Assembly: GCA_009733775.1 (NCBI GenBank)
Contig: WOGZ01000587.1
Location: 1-13,263, forward strand
Direction of reading: 5' to 3'
Source of the DNA: Alectoria sarmentosa
Lineage: Eukaryota; Ascomycota; Lecanoromycetes; Lecanorales; Parmeliaceae
Length of the DNA: 13,263 nucleotides
The notes beneath the pieces are model-generated. The model ran no database searches, had not been told where the DNA came from, and was given only the letters and a program-made list of their open reading frames with translations. Within the stretch, counting starts at the first letter, position 1; each line of letters opens with the position of its first letter. The position numbers and the translations under genes are program-made. This document shows, in pieces, positions 1 to 8,541 of this stretch.

Positions 1-519
1 AATTAAATTATTAAAAATCGTTTATTCGTAAATTATAAATTCGAAAATGTTAAATTTATTAATATAATTCGCAATAAGAATAAAGATAACGAAAATTCTC
101 ATCAAAAAATTAAACGAAAATTCACGAAAATCCAAAATAATGAGATTTGTATAATTATTAAATATTTTTTGAATAATTTCATATTCGAGATGTTTTCGCA
201 TAATTTTTATTTTAATAAATTTTAAAAATATCGACGAAGAAAAAGCGATAACAAATTTAACGATTAATATAATAAATTTAATAAATGTTATAAATATACG
301 CATTATAATAACGATAAAATAAGATCTTTAAAAACGATTAACGATTAATAATGAAATATTCATTAATGATAATCGATTTAACGATTTAATCGAAATTATA
401 AATTCAACGTTTAATAATATAATAATACGTTATTTATTTAATGTCTTTTTTATAACAAATATTAATATAAAAAAACATTAACGTTTATTTAAAGATTTAT
501 AAGTTTTAATTTCCTTCAT

Positions 520-1215
520 TTATAAAATATAAACGTTTTTCGATAAAATATATATCGTTAACGCGAATAATCTTTTTTTTGATTAAATTATAAAAACGAA
601 AAATGAATTCGTTTTTATAATTTAAAAAAATATGTTTCTCGCTTTTATTTATTTTCTTTTTCCAAATTCGTTTTAAAGCGTAAACGATGAAATTAATAAT
701 ACGCAAATGAAAAAAAATAGATTTGCGATAATAAAAGATTTCGAAAAATGTGATAATAATCTTAATGTTAAAAAAACGCATTATTAAATAATTAATTATA
801 ATCATTAATTTAAATTAAAAGAATTTGTTCAAATTGAAATTTAATAAAATTGAATATATTTTATTTATTAAAATTTATTCAAATCGTTCGACGATTTCAT
901 TCATTTCGAAATTATTTATAATAATGAATTTTTATTTAATGCTCGCCTGAACGAGACATTTTAAAAAGATTTTATTAATATATTTGTTTTCATTATGAAA
1001 ACGAATGCGACAAATTCGATAATCGTAAAATTTTAAAAAAAAAATTAAAACGCAAAAATATAATGGAGATCTTACTTTTATAACGAATATAATAAATTTC
1101 AAAATAACAAATAAAATCATTTTTGAACGTTATAAAGTATTTATAATTTTTAAAATTAATAAAAATCAAAAATTTAATAAGATCGTTATAAATAAATTCG
1201 TTCGATAAAATATCG
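520..1215 (-). other. Copia integrase core and C-terminal domain (within the RIP-killed pol)
   Basis: This is the most diagnostic part of the copia relic. At 1018-937 the frame reads RIRFHNENKYINKIFLK, matching the copia pattern RIRSDNG-x-EYINKEF around the second catalytic Asp, which here reads His. At 909-874 it reads EMNEIVERFE, matching the P-x-x-NG-x-VERFN block that carries the catalytic Glu; that Glu is kept. The first catalytic region near 1170-1150 reads IINT where IDD is usual. Between about 712 and 520 the C-terminal block reads HLRI, VYAL, KSEKHIFLNY and IIRVNDIYFIEK, matching HLR-x-FG, KSEKGIFLGY and IIRSRDVVFIE of copia elements. Catalytic loss and stops mean no function remains. 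Confidence 0.88.
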
Positions 1216-1371
1216 AGCGCAATGAGCGAATTATGAAAAATAATCTTTTAATAATTCATCACATAATATTCGCAAATGTATTTCTCGACGATATTTTTAA
1301 AAAAATTCACATTTATAATAATATTGAAAAGTTTCTTAAAAGTTTATTAATTTAAATAATTTATACGAATA

Positions 1372-1633
1372 TCTTACGGGAACCCTATCGGATATAAATC
1401 GCGCTTTGATAAAAAGTTAAAAACGCGACAATAACAATAACGCGTCAACAATTAAAAATTTCATTAACAATTTGTCAACAATTTCCCAACAACAAATTGT
1501 TAATGTCAATAATCTATCAACAATACGTCAACAATGTTTCAACAATGTGTCAACAATTTTTGATTTATCAACAAATTGTTTTTATTCTCAAATAGTTATT
1601 AATTTGTTTATAATTAAAATATCTCCCTCAAGG
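1372..1633 (-). mobile_element. TA-flanked MITE with TTGTTGAC repeats, copy 1 (inside copia pol)
   Basis: A 262-bp non-coding element flanked by TA on both sides (1370-1371 and 1634-1635). It is the reverse complement of copies 2 and 3. Its ends are inverted repeats related to CCTTGAGGGAGATACCCTA, here TCTTACGGGAACCCTATCGG at the left and the complement of CCTTGAGGGAGAT at the right. The body is a string of degenerate CAACAATTT/GTCAACAA units. It has no transposase of its own; a Tc1/mariner/pogo-type source is inferred from the TA target. Element plus one TA is 264 bp, a multiple of three, and copia frame 0 continues on both sides, so it inserted into the copia ORF between protease and integrase. 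Confidence 0.85.
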
Positions 1634-1739
1634 TATATTATAATTGATAAATTAAATTCGAAAAAACGTTATAAACGATTAAAGCATTATTATCTTTTTA
1701 TAAATTTAAAAAAAAAATCGCGGTTTCGCGTATCGATTA

Positions 1740-2050
1740 ATATTATATTGTTTTAAATTAAAACATAACTTTTTTTATAAAAAATGATTTTAATATCGAC
1801 ATTTAAGAATTTTTTAATTAATAAGAGACTGACGCTCATATCCAGCATATATAAAATATTAAAAATCGTTAAAATAACGCGTTTATTATTAACATTACAA
1901 TCAAGATTAATGATATCATAAATAAAAAATTAAACTTTAACGATTTTAATGCCTTTGATAAATCGAGATTAAATTTTAATATAAATAATAAATATCGAAC
2001 GATCAATAAAGAAATGATGAATATAATCGAAATTTATTATAATTCGAATA
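1740..2050 (-). other. Copia protease region (within the RIP-killed gag-pol)
   Basis: The minus frame at 2040-1981 reads a degraded active-site neighbourhood followed by DRSIF, as in the copia H-x-C/T-x-DRS-x-F segment after the DSG/DTG motif. The DSG itself is not legible. At 1872-1801 it reads LTIFNILYMLDMSVSLL, a clear match to the copia consensus VTLxNVLYVPDLxVNLLS, followed by a KKFL stretch. A further segment near 1740 reads LIDTRNRD, where copia elements have I-A-x-G-x-R. The opposite strand is also fairly open here, but it is the exact codon mirror and shows no family motif. Confidence 0.8.
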
Positions 2051-2591
2051 TCGAGATTCATAAATTTGACGAATAACAAATTTTTATTTAAATTCGAATT
2101 TGTTATTAAATTGATAAGATTTTTATTCTCGTTTTAATTTGCTTAATTAATTATATTCAAAATGTTAAAATCATTCAAAATGAAATTCGAATAATTTTAA
2201 TTATTTAATTCGTTTAAAAATGTTATATAAATATGAAAATAATCGTTTTTTTTTAAAAATATATGTTATATTAACGTTGAGATAATCATTCTCTTCTAAA
2301 ACGAAAACGTTAAATAACGCTTTTTCGATGCGTTTACGCTTGACACTTAAAATATCAATATTCATATAAATGATATCGATTTACGCTTCTTCTTTTTTTT
2401 TGTTCATTTATAAACTTTTCAAATTTCAAATAAAAGAATTTGATTTAACATTTAATAAAAAATGTTTAAATTTGCGATTCGCGATTTTACAAAAAACATA
2501 AATTTCGCGATTAATATAATCAAAATCGTTAAAATCAATTTTAATAAATTATTTATTTTTATTATTATAAGAAGCGAGCATAATAACATTA

Positions 2592-2864
2592 CCTTGAGAG
2601 CGATACACTATTTATAAACAAATTAATAACTATTTGAAAATAAAAACAATTTGTTAACAAATTAAAAATTGTTGACAAAATGTTGAAAAATTGTTAACGC
2701 ATTGTTGATAGATTATTAACATTAACAATTTGTTATTGAGAAATTATTGGAAAATTGTTGACAAATTGTTGATTAAAATTTTAATCGTTGACGCGTTATT
2801 GTTGTTATCGCGTTTTTAACTTTTTGTTAAAGCGCGATTTATATCCGATAGGGTCTCCGTAAGA
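2592..2864 (+). mobile_element. TA-flanked MITE with TTGTTGAC repeats, copy 2
   Basis: A 273-bp copy in the same orientation as copy 3, flanked by TA (2590-2591 and 2865-2866). It starts CCTTGAGAGCGATACACTAT and ends in a degraded CCGATAGGGTCTCCGTAAGA. Compared with copy 3 it carries a run of G-to-A and C-to-T changes, for example TTGTTAACAAATT (2651-2663) against TTGTTGACAAATC (5704-5716). That is the CpA/TpG-to-TpA polarity of RIP. Together with copy 1 it makes a long inverted repeat around a 958-bp stretch that belongs to the copia element. Confidence 0.85.
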
Positions 2865-2865
2865 T

Positions 2866-3600
2866 ATTTATTTTAATTGCGAATATATAACGCTCTTCAT
2901 TTATTACGTTATAAATAATTAAATCGAATTTAATTATTTTCGAATCATAAAACATATGAATTTAAATATGAATTATCATAAAAACATCGTAAATTTCGTC
3001 GAGTTTTATGAAAAAGAATTAAATAAAATAAGACTTTAATAATAATAATGAGTCGTTTAAATTTAACGATTTCGACGTTGATTTTGCGATGAACGCTCCT
3101 TTCGAAATTGATATTAATGTTATATAATTAACGTATAAATTTGATATAAAGTTTAAAACTCGTAAATTTATAATAAACATCGATAACGTTTAATATAATT
3201 CAAAAGTTCTCATTATATTTTTTAATGAATTAATAATTAACATAATTGAAACGTTAACGAATTATTACGTAAATTTTAAATTTGATGATATTAATAAAAA
3301 ATTGAAGATTATTTAATATTAATTAATCGTTAATATCTTCGCTTCATTTAATATATTTAATAATAAATTTTAAAATAATAATGAAGATTAAAAAGAAGCT
3401 GTCTTTATCATTTATTAAAATATTCTTAATAACATTTTAAGCGTTAAATTTAATCATCGATATCGAAATAAAGAAATAAATAATTGTAAAAAATTGATAA
3501 TGATAATGAAAATAACGAAAATGAGAATTCTTTTATCACGATTGAAAACGAATCGAAAATGTCAATTTAAAAATTATCGCTTTAAGAAAATGTCGAAATA
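2866..3600 (-). other. Ambiguous coding-like stretch: copia gag 5' part or a plus-strand relic
   Basis: By position this should hold the N-terminal gag part of the copia element: removing MITE 2 and one TA brings a minus frame across the junction with codons starting at positions of form 3n+2. However, the frame with the fewest stops between about 3540 and 3000 is a different minus frame or its exact plus-strand mirror. The plus version (3068-3640) reads segments such as DFDVDFAMNAPFEIDINV and has a soluble-protein composition. The minus mirror is unusually rich in Phe, Ile and Tyr, which hints that it is the antisense. Neither shows a motif I recognise, and no LTR or primer-binding site is visible. 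Confidence 0.35.
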
Positions 3601-4680
3601 AACGAATTTGATAACGATTTAAAAAACGATTTAAACGTTTTAAAAAAAGTTAATAAATGAGATCGTTTGCCTTTAACGCGTAAATTAAAGATTTCGATAT
3701 CATTTAAAACGTCAAATGACTTTTCGTTGATTTTAAAATCGTTATCGCATAATAATAATGTGAAAAGAATAAAATAAATGCTTTATTAATGTTCATCAAA
3801 ATCGTTTAAATCTTTATCGATATTAATTAATTATTATCGTTATATTTCAAGATTTTGCAATAACAACGAAAAGTGTTTATGCGAAAATTAATGTTAAATT
3901 TAAACGATAATATTATTATAAAAAGAAATTAATGATACGAAAAATTTGACTTTGAATTTAATGATAAAAATTGAATTTAATTAAAATTATATTAAGCGCA
4001 ATTATAAACGTGTAAACTTTTTTAAAAAATTCGCATTCTTTTTATGTTGTTTAATTAAAAACTCGAATTTAAAATATTCGCTTCGACGATTATCATCGTG
4101 AAATTAAAATTAATCAAATTTTATAATCACGATAATAAAATATTATTAATAATAAATAAAGAATTTGATAATAAGATTTCAATCCCTTTTTCAAAGAGCT
4201 TTAAAATCAAAACGTTAATTTTGATATATAAAGTTTATTATTTTTTATTTCAAATAAGTTTTTAAGCGTTTAAATGATAATGAAATCAATTTTAAATTGT
4301 TTTAAACGATAATTAAATTGATAATAATGTTAACATTTAATTATTTAATTTGTTTTATTAATTCGATATATCGTTAAAAATATAAATCATTAATTTGATG
4401 AAATATTGTGAAAATAAAAACTTATTTTCTTTTTTATTTAATGTGTTTCACGCAAAAAAGTTGATAATGTTATAAAGATTTTATCATAATTCGATCGCAC
4501 GATCGTAAATCGCATGCGATTTCGATTAAAAGCGAATGATTTCGACTCATCGAGAATTAAAAAAATTTCAATTTTCGAATTTCGAATCATAATCGTTTAA
4601 ATTCAAAAATCATTTTATAAATGAAAATTATTCATTTTAAAAAGATTAATTAAATAAAGATTTTTATAATTAATTGTTTT
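3008..4680 (+). pseudogene. Unidentified decayed coding-like region, strand uncertain
   Basis: A plus-strand frame beginning at an ATG at 3008 stays nearly open to about 3640, with roughly 8 stops in 190 codons against the roughly 1 in 10 expected at this base composition. From 3640 to 4680 stops are as dense as chance in that frame, although short coding-like pieces remain, for instance FDRTIVNRMRFRLKANDFD around 4490-4545. Either the coding part ends near 3640, or frameshifts split the rest. The mirror minus frame is almost as open in the first part, so the strand is not settled. I do not recognise a domain. It lies between the copia element and the left promoter-like repeat. Confidence 0.3.
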
Positions 4681-4901
4681 ATTGCGATAAGTATAAAATA
4701 TTTGAAAATAATTATAATCATAATAATGAATAAATAAATCATGTGTATAACAATCGTCGAATAAGCTCGAGTTTATAATTTATAAAAATATGATATAAAA
4801 CATTTAAATGTATTATTTTAAAAGTGCTACGAAGAAAAGTGCGACTAAATTACGAGCGCATGCGTTCGTCACGTGACCTTGTCACGTGACCTAAATTTCG
4901 A
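4681..4901 (-). repeat. Promoter-like repeat family, copy A (heavily RIP-mutated)
   Basis: Read on the minus strand, this is a diverged copy of the repeat at 5456-5960. It keeps two intact GTCACGTGAC palindromes (4868-4877 and 4881-4890) but has lost the TATA box and the start codon: where copy B has TATGAGCCCGGA, copy A reads TATAAACTCGAG. Similarity continues through the part of copy B on the far side of MITE 3, ending near TATCGCAAT (4681-4689 read on the minus strand). Differences are mostly C-to-T and G-to-A. Copy A lacks the MITE, so it shows the empty site. It stands head-to-head with copy B across a 554-bp spacer. Confidence 0.75.
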
Positions 4902-5455
4902 TAAAAAACGAGTTAATTAAAAAATTTATAAGAAAAATAAAGACTTTTTATAATTTTATTTTAAATGTCGAAAAAAAAGAGAAACGAACGATTATTATTG
5001 AATTCAAGATTATTTATCTTTGATATTCGAGATCTTATTTAATATCACGAAAATTCATATTTTGAACGAATAAATTATTTATTCACGTGCCTCGAATGTC
5101 TTTAATATTTTATTTTTATTATTCATCGATTCAATTAAAAGAATGCGTATTATCACATTAACATTTTCGAAAAAACGATAAAAAAGAAAAGATAATGAAT
5201 TAAAAAAGCGAATTTCATTCGGGACCCGTCGTTAATAATGAATAAATTTTTTAAAAAGATACGAATTTTCAATCGTTTTAAACCAAAATCGAAATTAAAT
5301 AATAATTCGATTATTTCTTTTTTTTTCATCGAGAAAATAATTTTTGTAAAAAAAAAAAAAAGAAAAAAGAAAATAAGAATTAAGAAAAAGACGATAACTC
5401 TTTTAATAATATCGAAATTTATCGATGATAAATGATTTTATTTAGAAATATTGTT
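4902..5455. other. Spacer between inverted repeat copies A and B; no gene supported
   Basis: AT-rich DNA between the two head-to-head repeats. It contains a purine-rich tract around 5347-5393 whose plus-strand translation is a run of Lys/Arg (open frame 5238-5435), which I regard as an artefact of A-rich sequence. A small GC-richer patch, TTCGGGACCCGTCG near 5217-5231, stands out. If A and B are promoters, this spacer is the middle of a divergent intergenic region. Confidence 0.5.
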
Positions 5456-5642
5456 GAAATTTCGGGTCACGTGACGTTAAGGCTTGGCGTCACGTGCACT
5501 ATTAGTGCGCCCGTATATAAATCGCTCTTTCTTTCGTAATACTCTTAAAACAATACAATTAAGTGTCTTATTTCATATTTTGATAGATTATGAGCCCGGA
5601 TTTGCATCGGCATTGTTATAACATGACTTATTTATTATTCAT
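5456..5642 (+). repeat. Promoter-like repeat family, copy B (best preserved, left part)
   Basis: The best-preserved copy of a family also found at 4681-4901 and 13036-13157. In order it holds GTCACGTGAC (5466-5475), a second CACGTG (5491-5496), TATATAAA (5514-5521), a pyrimidine-rich stretch, a conserved AATACAATTAAGTGTCTTA segment (about 5556-5574) and an ATG at 5590. MITE 3 follows, and the repeat resumes at 5920 up to about 5960. The arrangement resembles a fungal core promoter plus leader. It could instead be the end of a larger repeated element; the sequence does not settle this. Confidence 0.7.
5514..5521 (+). promoter_or_regulatory. TATA box with upstream CACGTG boxes
   Basis: TATATAAA lies about 20-50 bp downstream of two CACGTG hexamers (5468-5473 within a GTCACGTGAC palindrome, and 5491-5496) and 69 bp upstream of the ATG at 5590. 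CACGTG is the classic E-box bound by basic helix-loop-helix factors. The spacing to an ATG is reasonable for a fungal promoter. No expression is implied, since the downstream ORF is interrupted. Confidence 0.5.
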
Positions 5643-6038
5643 TACCTTGAGGGAGATACCCTATTTATAAACAAGCTGATAACTATTTAAGAATAAAAAC
5701 AATTTGTTGACAAATCAAAAAATGTTGAAAAAATGTTGAAACATTGTTGACGCATTGTTGACACATTATTGATATTAACAATTTGTTGTTGGGAAATTGT
5801 TGGAAAATTGTTGACAATCTGTTGATTAAAGTTTTAATTGTTGACGCGTTGTTGTTATTGTCGCGTTTTTAACTTTTTGTCAAAGCGCGATTTATATCCG
5901 ATAGGGTTCCCGTAAGGTATGATTGTTATCATCTTTTGACATTTTATGTTCATCGCAATGAAGATGTCCCCAAGATACCTTGAAGCCGGTGACGACGAGG
6001 AGCATTTAAGGGTATCGGTGATTGCGTTTTACTATTAA
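5590..6038 (+). pseudogene. Short unidentified ORF (about 57 codons) split by MITE 3 and one TGA
   Basis: The ATG at 5590 starts an ORF reading MSPDLHRHCYNMTYLLFI up to the MITE insertion site at 5643-5644. If the MITE and one TA are ignored, the same frame resumes at 5920, passes a hydrophobic stretch, meets a TGA at 5937-5939 (possibly a former TGG) and continues to TAA at 6036-6038. The last part, from an ATG at 5958, reads MKMSPRYLEAGDDEEHLR and onward to the stop. The 5958-6038 part is clearly richer in G and C than its surroundings. The product would be a small protein with one likely membrane segment and an acidic tail. I do not recognise it; it could also be the 5' piece of a larger repeated gene. 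Copy A on the minus strand has the same region with the ATG changed to ATA. Confidence 0.4.
5645..5917 (+). mobile_element. TA-flanked MITE with TTGTTGAC repeats, copy 3 (best preserved)
   Basis: A 273-bp element between TA dinucleotides at 5643-5644 and 5918-5919. Its terminal inverted repeats are CCTTGAGGGAGATACCCTAT at the left and the complement of CCTTACGGGAACCCTATCGG at the right. Inside are about ten degenerate TTGTTGAC-type units of 10-12 bp, then a conserved GTTTTTAACTTTTTGTCAAA segment before the right end. There is no coding capacity. It retains GGG and CCC runs that copies 1 and 2 have partly lost, so it is the closest to the ancestral sequence. It interrupts the short ORF that begins at 5590. 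Confidence 0.88.
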
Positions 6039-7064
6039 TGTATTTATGATTATATACGATGTTTCATTGTGAAATTATTGAAAATTCAATATTTGATAAT
6101 GTCTTTTTTGAAATTACGACGTTTTTTTAACGAATAATCAAAAGTAAACGAATCGAATATTCTCAAGGAAATCAAATAATCATAATAACAAAATGAAGAC
6201 TTCGATCGATATCATTCATCGACGCAAAATCATTATTTTTCTCATAATCTTATTTATTCGAACTCTTATTGTTTATCGATAAAATACACAACGCGTGATT
6301 TTATCACGTTCACATCTTTTATTAAATAAGAAAATAAAAAAGTTAAGTTTTATTGAGAATTTAATTGAAAAACGATAAGATTAAGAGATTTTAAAAATAA
6401 AAGATCTCAATAAAAGAAAACAACTTTGCGAAAACTTTTACATTTCATAAATAAATATATCACACAAATAAAAATATTGTCGATTTAATATCTTATAATG
6501 AAAGCTTTTAAGTTTCAAATTGAAATAATTAATACATTAAATCTCATCTTTAATATAATTAATAAACGAATTTTTGAAAATTAATGAAATGACGCGAGCG
6601 AGAATAATATGTTATTGAATATTGATATATTAATAAATGAATTGCAATTTAACCTTAAAGTAATAAATAAAGCTTTTATAAAAATTGAAAAGAATTTTTT
6701 TCAAAAAAAAGAGCTTCGACGACGTACGCTTTTAAATCTTTTTGAATCAAATAATTAAATTATTAACGTTTCAAATGCAAAGAAAAGAAAAAAAAATTAA
6801 AAAAATTAAAAAAAATAAGAAAAAAGACAAAAAGAACACAAAAATAAACGAAAATAACGATTTTAAAAAAAAATGATATTAAATCATTAACGTCGTATCG
6901 TTGATACAAAAAAATACATTAATTCGAGAATTACTTTATAAATGCTTTTTCAAATGAATTATTTGAAAAAATTAAAATGTTTTCGTTTTTTATATTTATA
7001 ACGTTAAAAAAAACCGCGAAAAAAAAGGGGGTAAAAGCAATTTGTAAGCCTCTCCTTTAAAAAA
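6039..7064. other. AT-rich DNA with no recognisable gene; purine-rich tract at its right
   Basis: No frame stays open beyond chance and I recognise no motif on either strand. Positions 6779-6860 are an almost pure A/G tract with a few T, a low-complexity run. A small non-AT island at 7027-7055 (GGGGG followed 19 bases later by CCTCTCC) could form a weak hairpin. Confidence 0.5.
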
Positions 7065-7440
7065 ACATAAAAAAAACGATGTTTGAAGTTATATTTACGT
7101 TTATGTCGAAATCGGAATCGAATGTTATTTTTAAAGGGTTATCGAATGTTTTTCACTCAAAAAAGCAATTAAGAAACCCCTTTAAAAATGTTTCGAGCAT
7201 TTTCAGATTTATCATTTCATCGTTGTTTTTCTCTCGAATGTCGTTAATATCGAAAAACATTGAATTGATAATATGATCGTATATTCTCGTGATCGTCGCG
7301 AGACGAATATCGAAATAATAATACGCTGCGTCAAAATCGAACAAAAAAAAAGGTTTTAAAATTTATAAATAAGATTTCGAAATTTATATTAATTCGAAAA
7401 TAAGAAAAGTTGAGCGAAACGAAATTCGTCGAAGATTTTA
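7065..7440 (-). pseudogene. Unidentified coding relic
   Basis: One minus frame (codons starting at positions divisible by 3) is comparatively open from about 7440 down to a TAA near 7063. It has in-frame stops near 7440, 7385, 7365 and 7153 but none between 7344 and 7156. Readable segments include FDFDAAYYYFDIRLATITR (about 7341-7285) and INDIREKNNDEMINLKMLE (about 7250-7190), with an acidic, non-repetitive composition. The overlapping plus-strand open frame at 7079-7276 is the weaker reading. I do not recognise a family, and the length of the open part is only slightly above chance for DNA this AT-rich. Confidence 0.3.
7127..7189. repeat. Imperfect inverted repeat (AAAGGG / CCCCTTT stem)
   Basis: ATTTTTAAAGGGTT at 7127-7140 pairs with AACCCCTTTAAAAAT at 7175-7189, leaving a loop of about 34 bases. 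It lies inside the coding relic at 7065-7440, so it may be fortuitous. Confidence 0.35.
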
Positions 7441-8541
7441 AATATTCGAACGAAAAATGATTATACATTTTGATGTCGATAACGTTTAAAAACGTTATTA
7501 TCTCGATCATTTGCGAAATTATAAACGTAATAATTAACGATTAAATGTTAACGAGCGGAACATTCGACGAATGTTTTAATCACGATAAAAAAAATTAATT
7601 TATACATTACGATTCGCGAGAAATAATGAATTCGAGAACAAATAAAACTTTCACAATTTTAAAAAAGAAAATAATAATTAATATATATCACATGTCGAAA
7701 CCTTGCGTATTTATCACTCATCATATCGATTCGATTTTATTTAAAAATAAATGATCGAAAATGATAAAATAAATTGCGTTTATTTTTATATTTATGAAAT
7801 ATAAATTTTAATTAAATTATTTAAATTATAAATTTATTATAAGATCGAAATTCGTGATAATTTTTGAAAAAAATTCGAATGCTTATAAATTTATAACATT
7901 TATCGAAAAAACAAATGCGAATTTTGAAAAAAATTTTAATTTACGATTTATGATAATTAATCAAGATAATCGTTATGACTTTAATTATAAGAATTATTTA
8001 ATTCGATATTGCGAGCAAACCTCGATAATACGTTTATTAAAAAAACATCTCTACTTTAACGTGTTTTTAAAAAATCGATCATTTTAAATCGCGAAAATGA
8101 AAAAGATCTTTATTTATATTTAAATCACGATAATATAGATTTATGCGAATTCATTTATTTTTAATCGACGACATTATAATAAATCAAAGCATTATTAATA
8201 AAATTAATATCGTATCATTGAACGTTCGTTTTATGTTAAAATTGAATTGATTTAGATACATATATAATATGTTTCAACGCTATAAAATAAACATTTTGTT
8301 TACATAAAAATTCGAAATCATTAAAAAAATGTAAGTCTTTTTTTAAAAGGCATTCTCGTTAATATTAATCGCTATTTATTACATCAATAATTCAAATCGA
8401 AATAACATAAAACGTAATGTGATAATGATTATTAACAATAAAACGATAATATAATAATTTAATAATAATATTGATTATGAAATCTTTCATAACGAAAATG
8501 AACGTTTATTGATCTATAAAATGATATATCGCGATCGTCAA
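7441..8541. other. AT-rich DNA; no gene supported
   Basis: The only sizeable open frame, 7854-8087 plus (77 codons), is about the length chance allows in this composition and shows no recognisable motif. It ends with a basic segment, IIRLLKKHLYFNVFLKNR. I see no repeat, RNA gene or regulatory signal in this stretch. Confidence 0.45.

Larger units (their letters stand above)
1..2591 (-). pseudogene. Ty1/copia gag-pol polyprotein, RIP-inactivated, 3' end off window, split by a MITE
   Basis: Reading leftward on the minus strand gives a copia-type polyprotein: a possible gag end with zinc-knuckle-like spacing (about 2330-2240), protease region (about 2050-1740), pre-integrase zinc region (1371-1230), integrase core and C-terminal domain (about 1200-520), then a linker running off the left edge. 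Reverse transcriptase and RNase H would lie beyond position 1. The frame has codons starting at positions divisible by 3 down to about 1200, then shifts by one, so one small indel is likely there. Many in-frame TAA/TGA codons sit where CAA, CGA or TGG would fit. Typical RIP replacements appear: Gly to Glu/Asn/Ser, Asp to Asn, Glu to Lys, Pro to Phe/Leu/Ser. MITE copy 1 (1372-1633) is inserted in the frame. The family is recognised from several independent motifs and I am confident of it; exact ends and LTRs are not visible. Confidence 0.82.

Noticed and set aside
22..303. Minus-strand open frame rich in Ile and Phe, looking like a membrane protein
   Set aside because: It is out of frame with the copia integrase reading upstream; hydrophobic runs are expected from AT-rich DNA. 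The copia linker in the neighbouring frame explains the stretch better.
1441..1580. Regular CAACAATTT units as a CRISPR array
   Set aside because: Units are 10-12 bp and degenerate, with no distinct spacers, and the whole block recurs three times as a TIR-bounded element.
1472..1756. Plus-strand open frame of 94 codons rich in Ser, Thr, Gln and Asn
   Set aside because: Its first half is the CAACAA repeat body of MITE copy 1 and its second half is antisense to the copia protease region; it is not a gene.
1634..2591. Plus-strand reading of the segment between MITEs 1 and 2 as a separate gene
   Set aside because: It is the exact codon mirror of the copia protease frame; the minus strand shows the LTIFNILYMLDMSVSLL match to copia and the plus strand shows no family motif.
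1370..2866. MITEs 1 and 2 as ends of one composite transposon
   Set aside because: Each copy has its own complete pair of ends and flanking TA, and the DNA between them belongs to the copia element that continues to the left.
5238..5435. Lys/Arg-rich open frame resembling a basic peptide
   Set aside because: It is the translation of an A-rich tract with no start context, homology or coding composition.
5974..6016. GATACCTTGAA ... TTAAGGGTATC as another small TIR element
   Set aside because: The 43-bp stretch lies inside the short ORF, has no flanking duplication, and only superficially resembles the MITE ends.
7854..8087. 77-codon plus-strand ORF
   Set aside because: Its length is near the chance maximum for this composition, it has no motif, and the start and context are uninformative.
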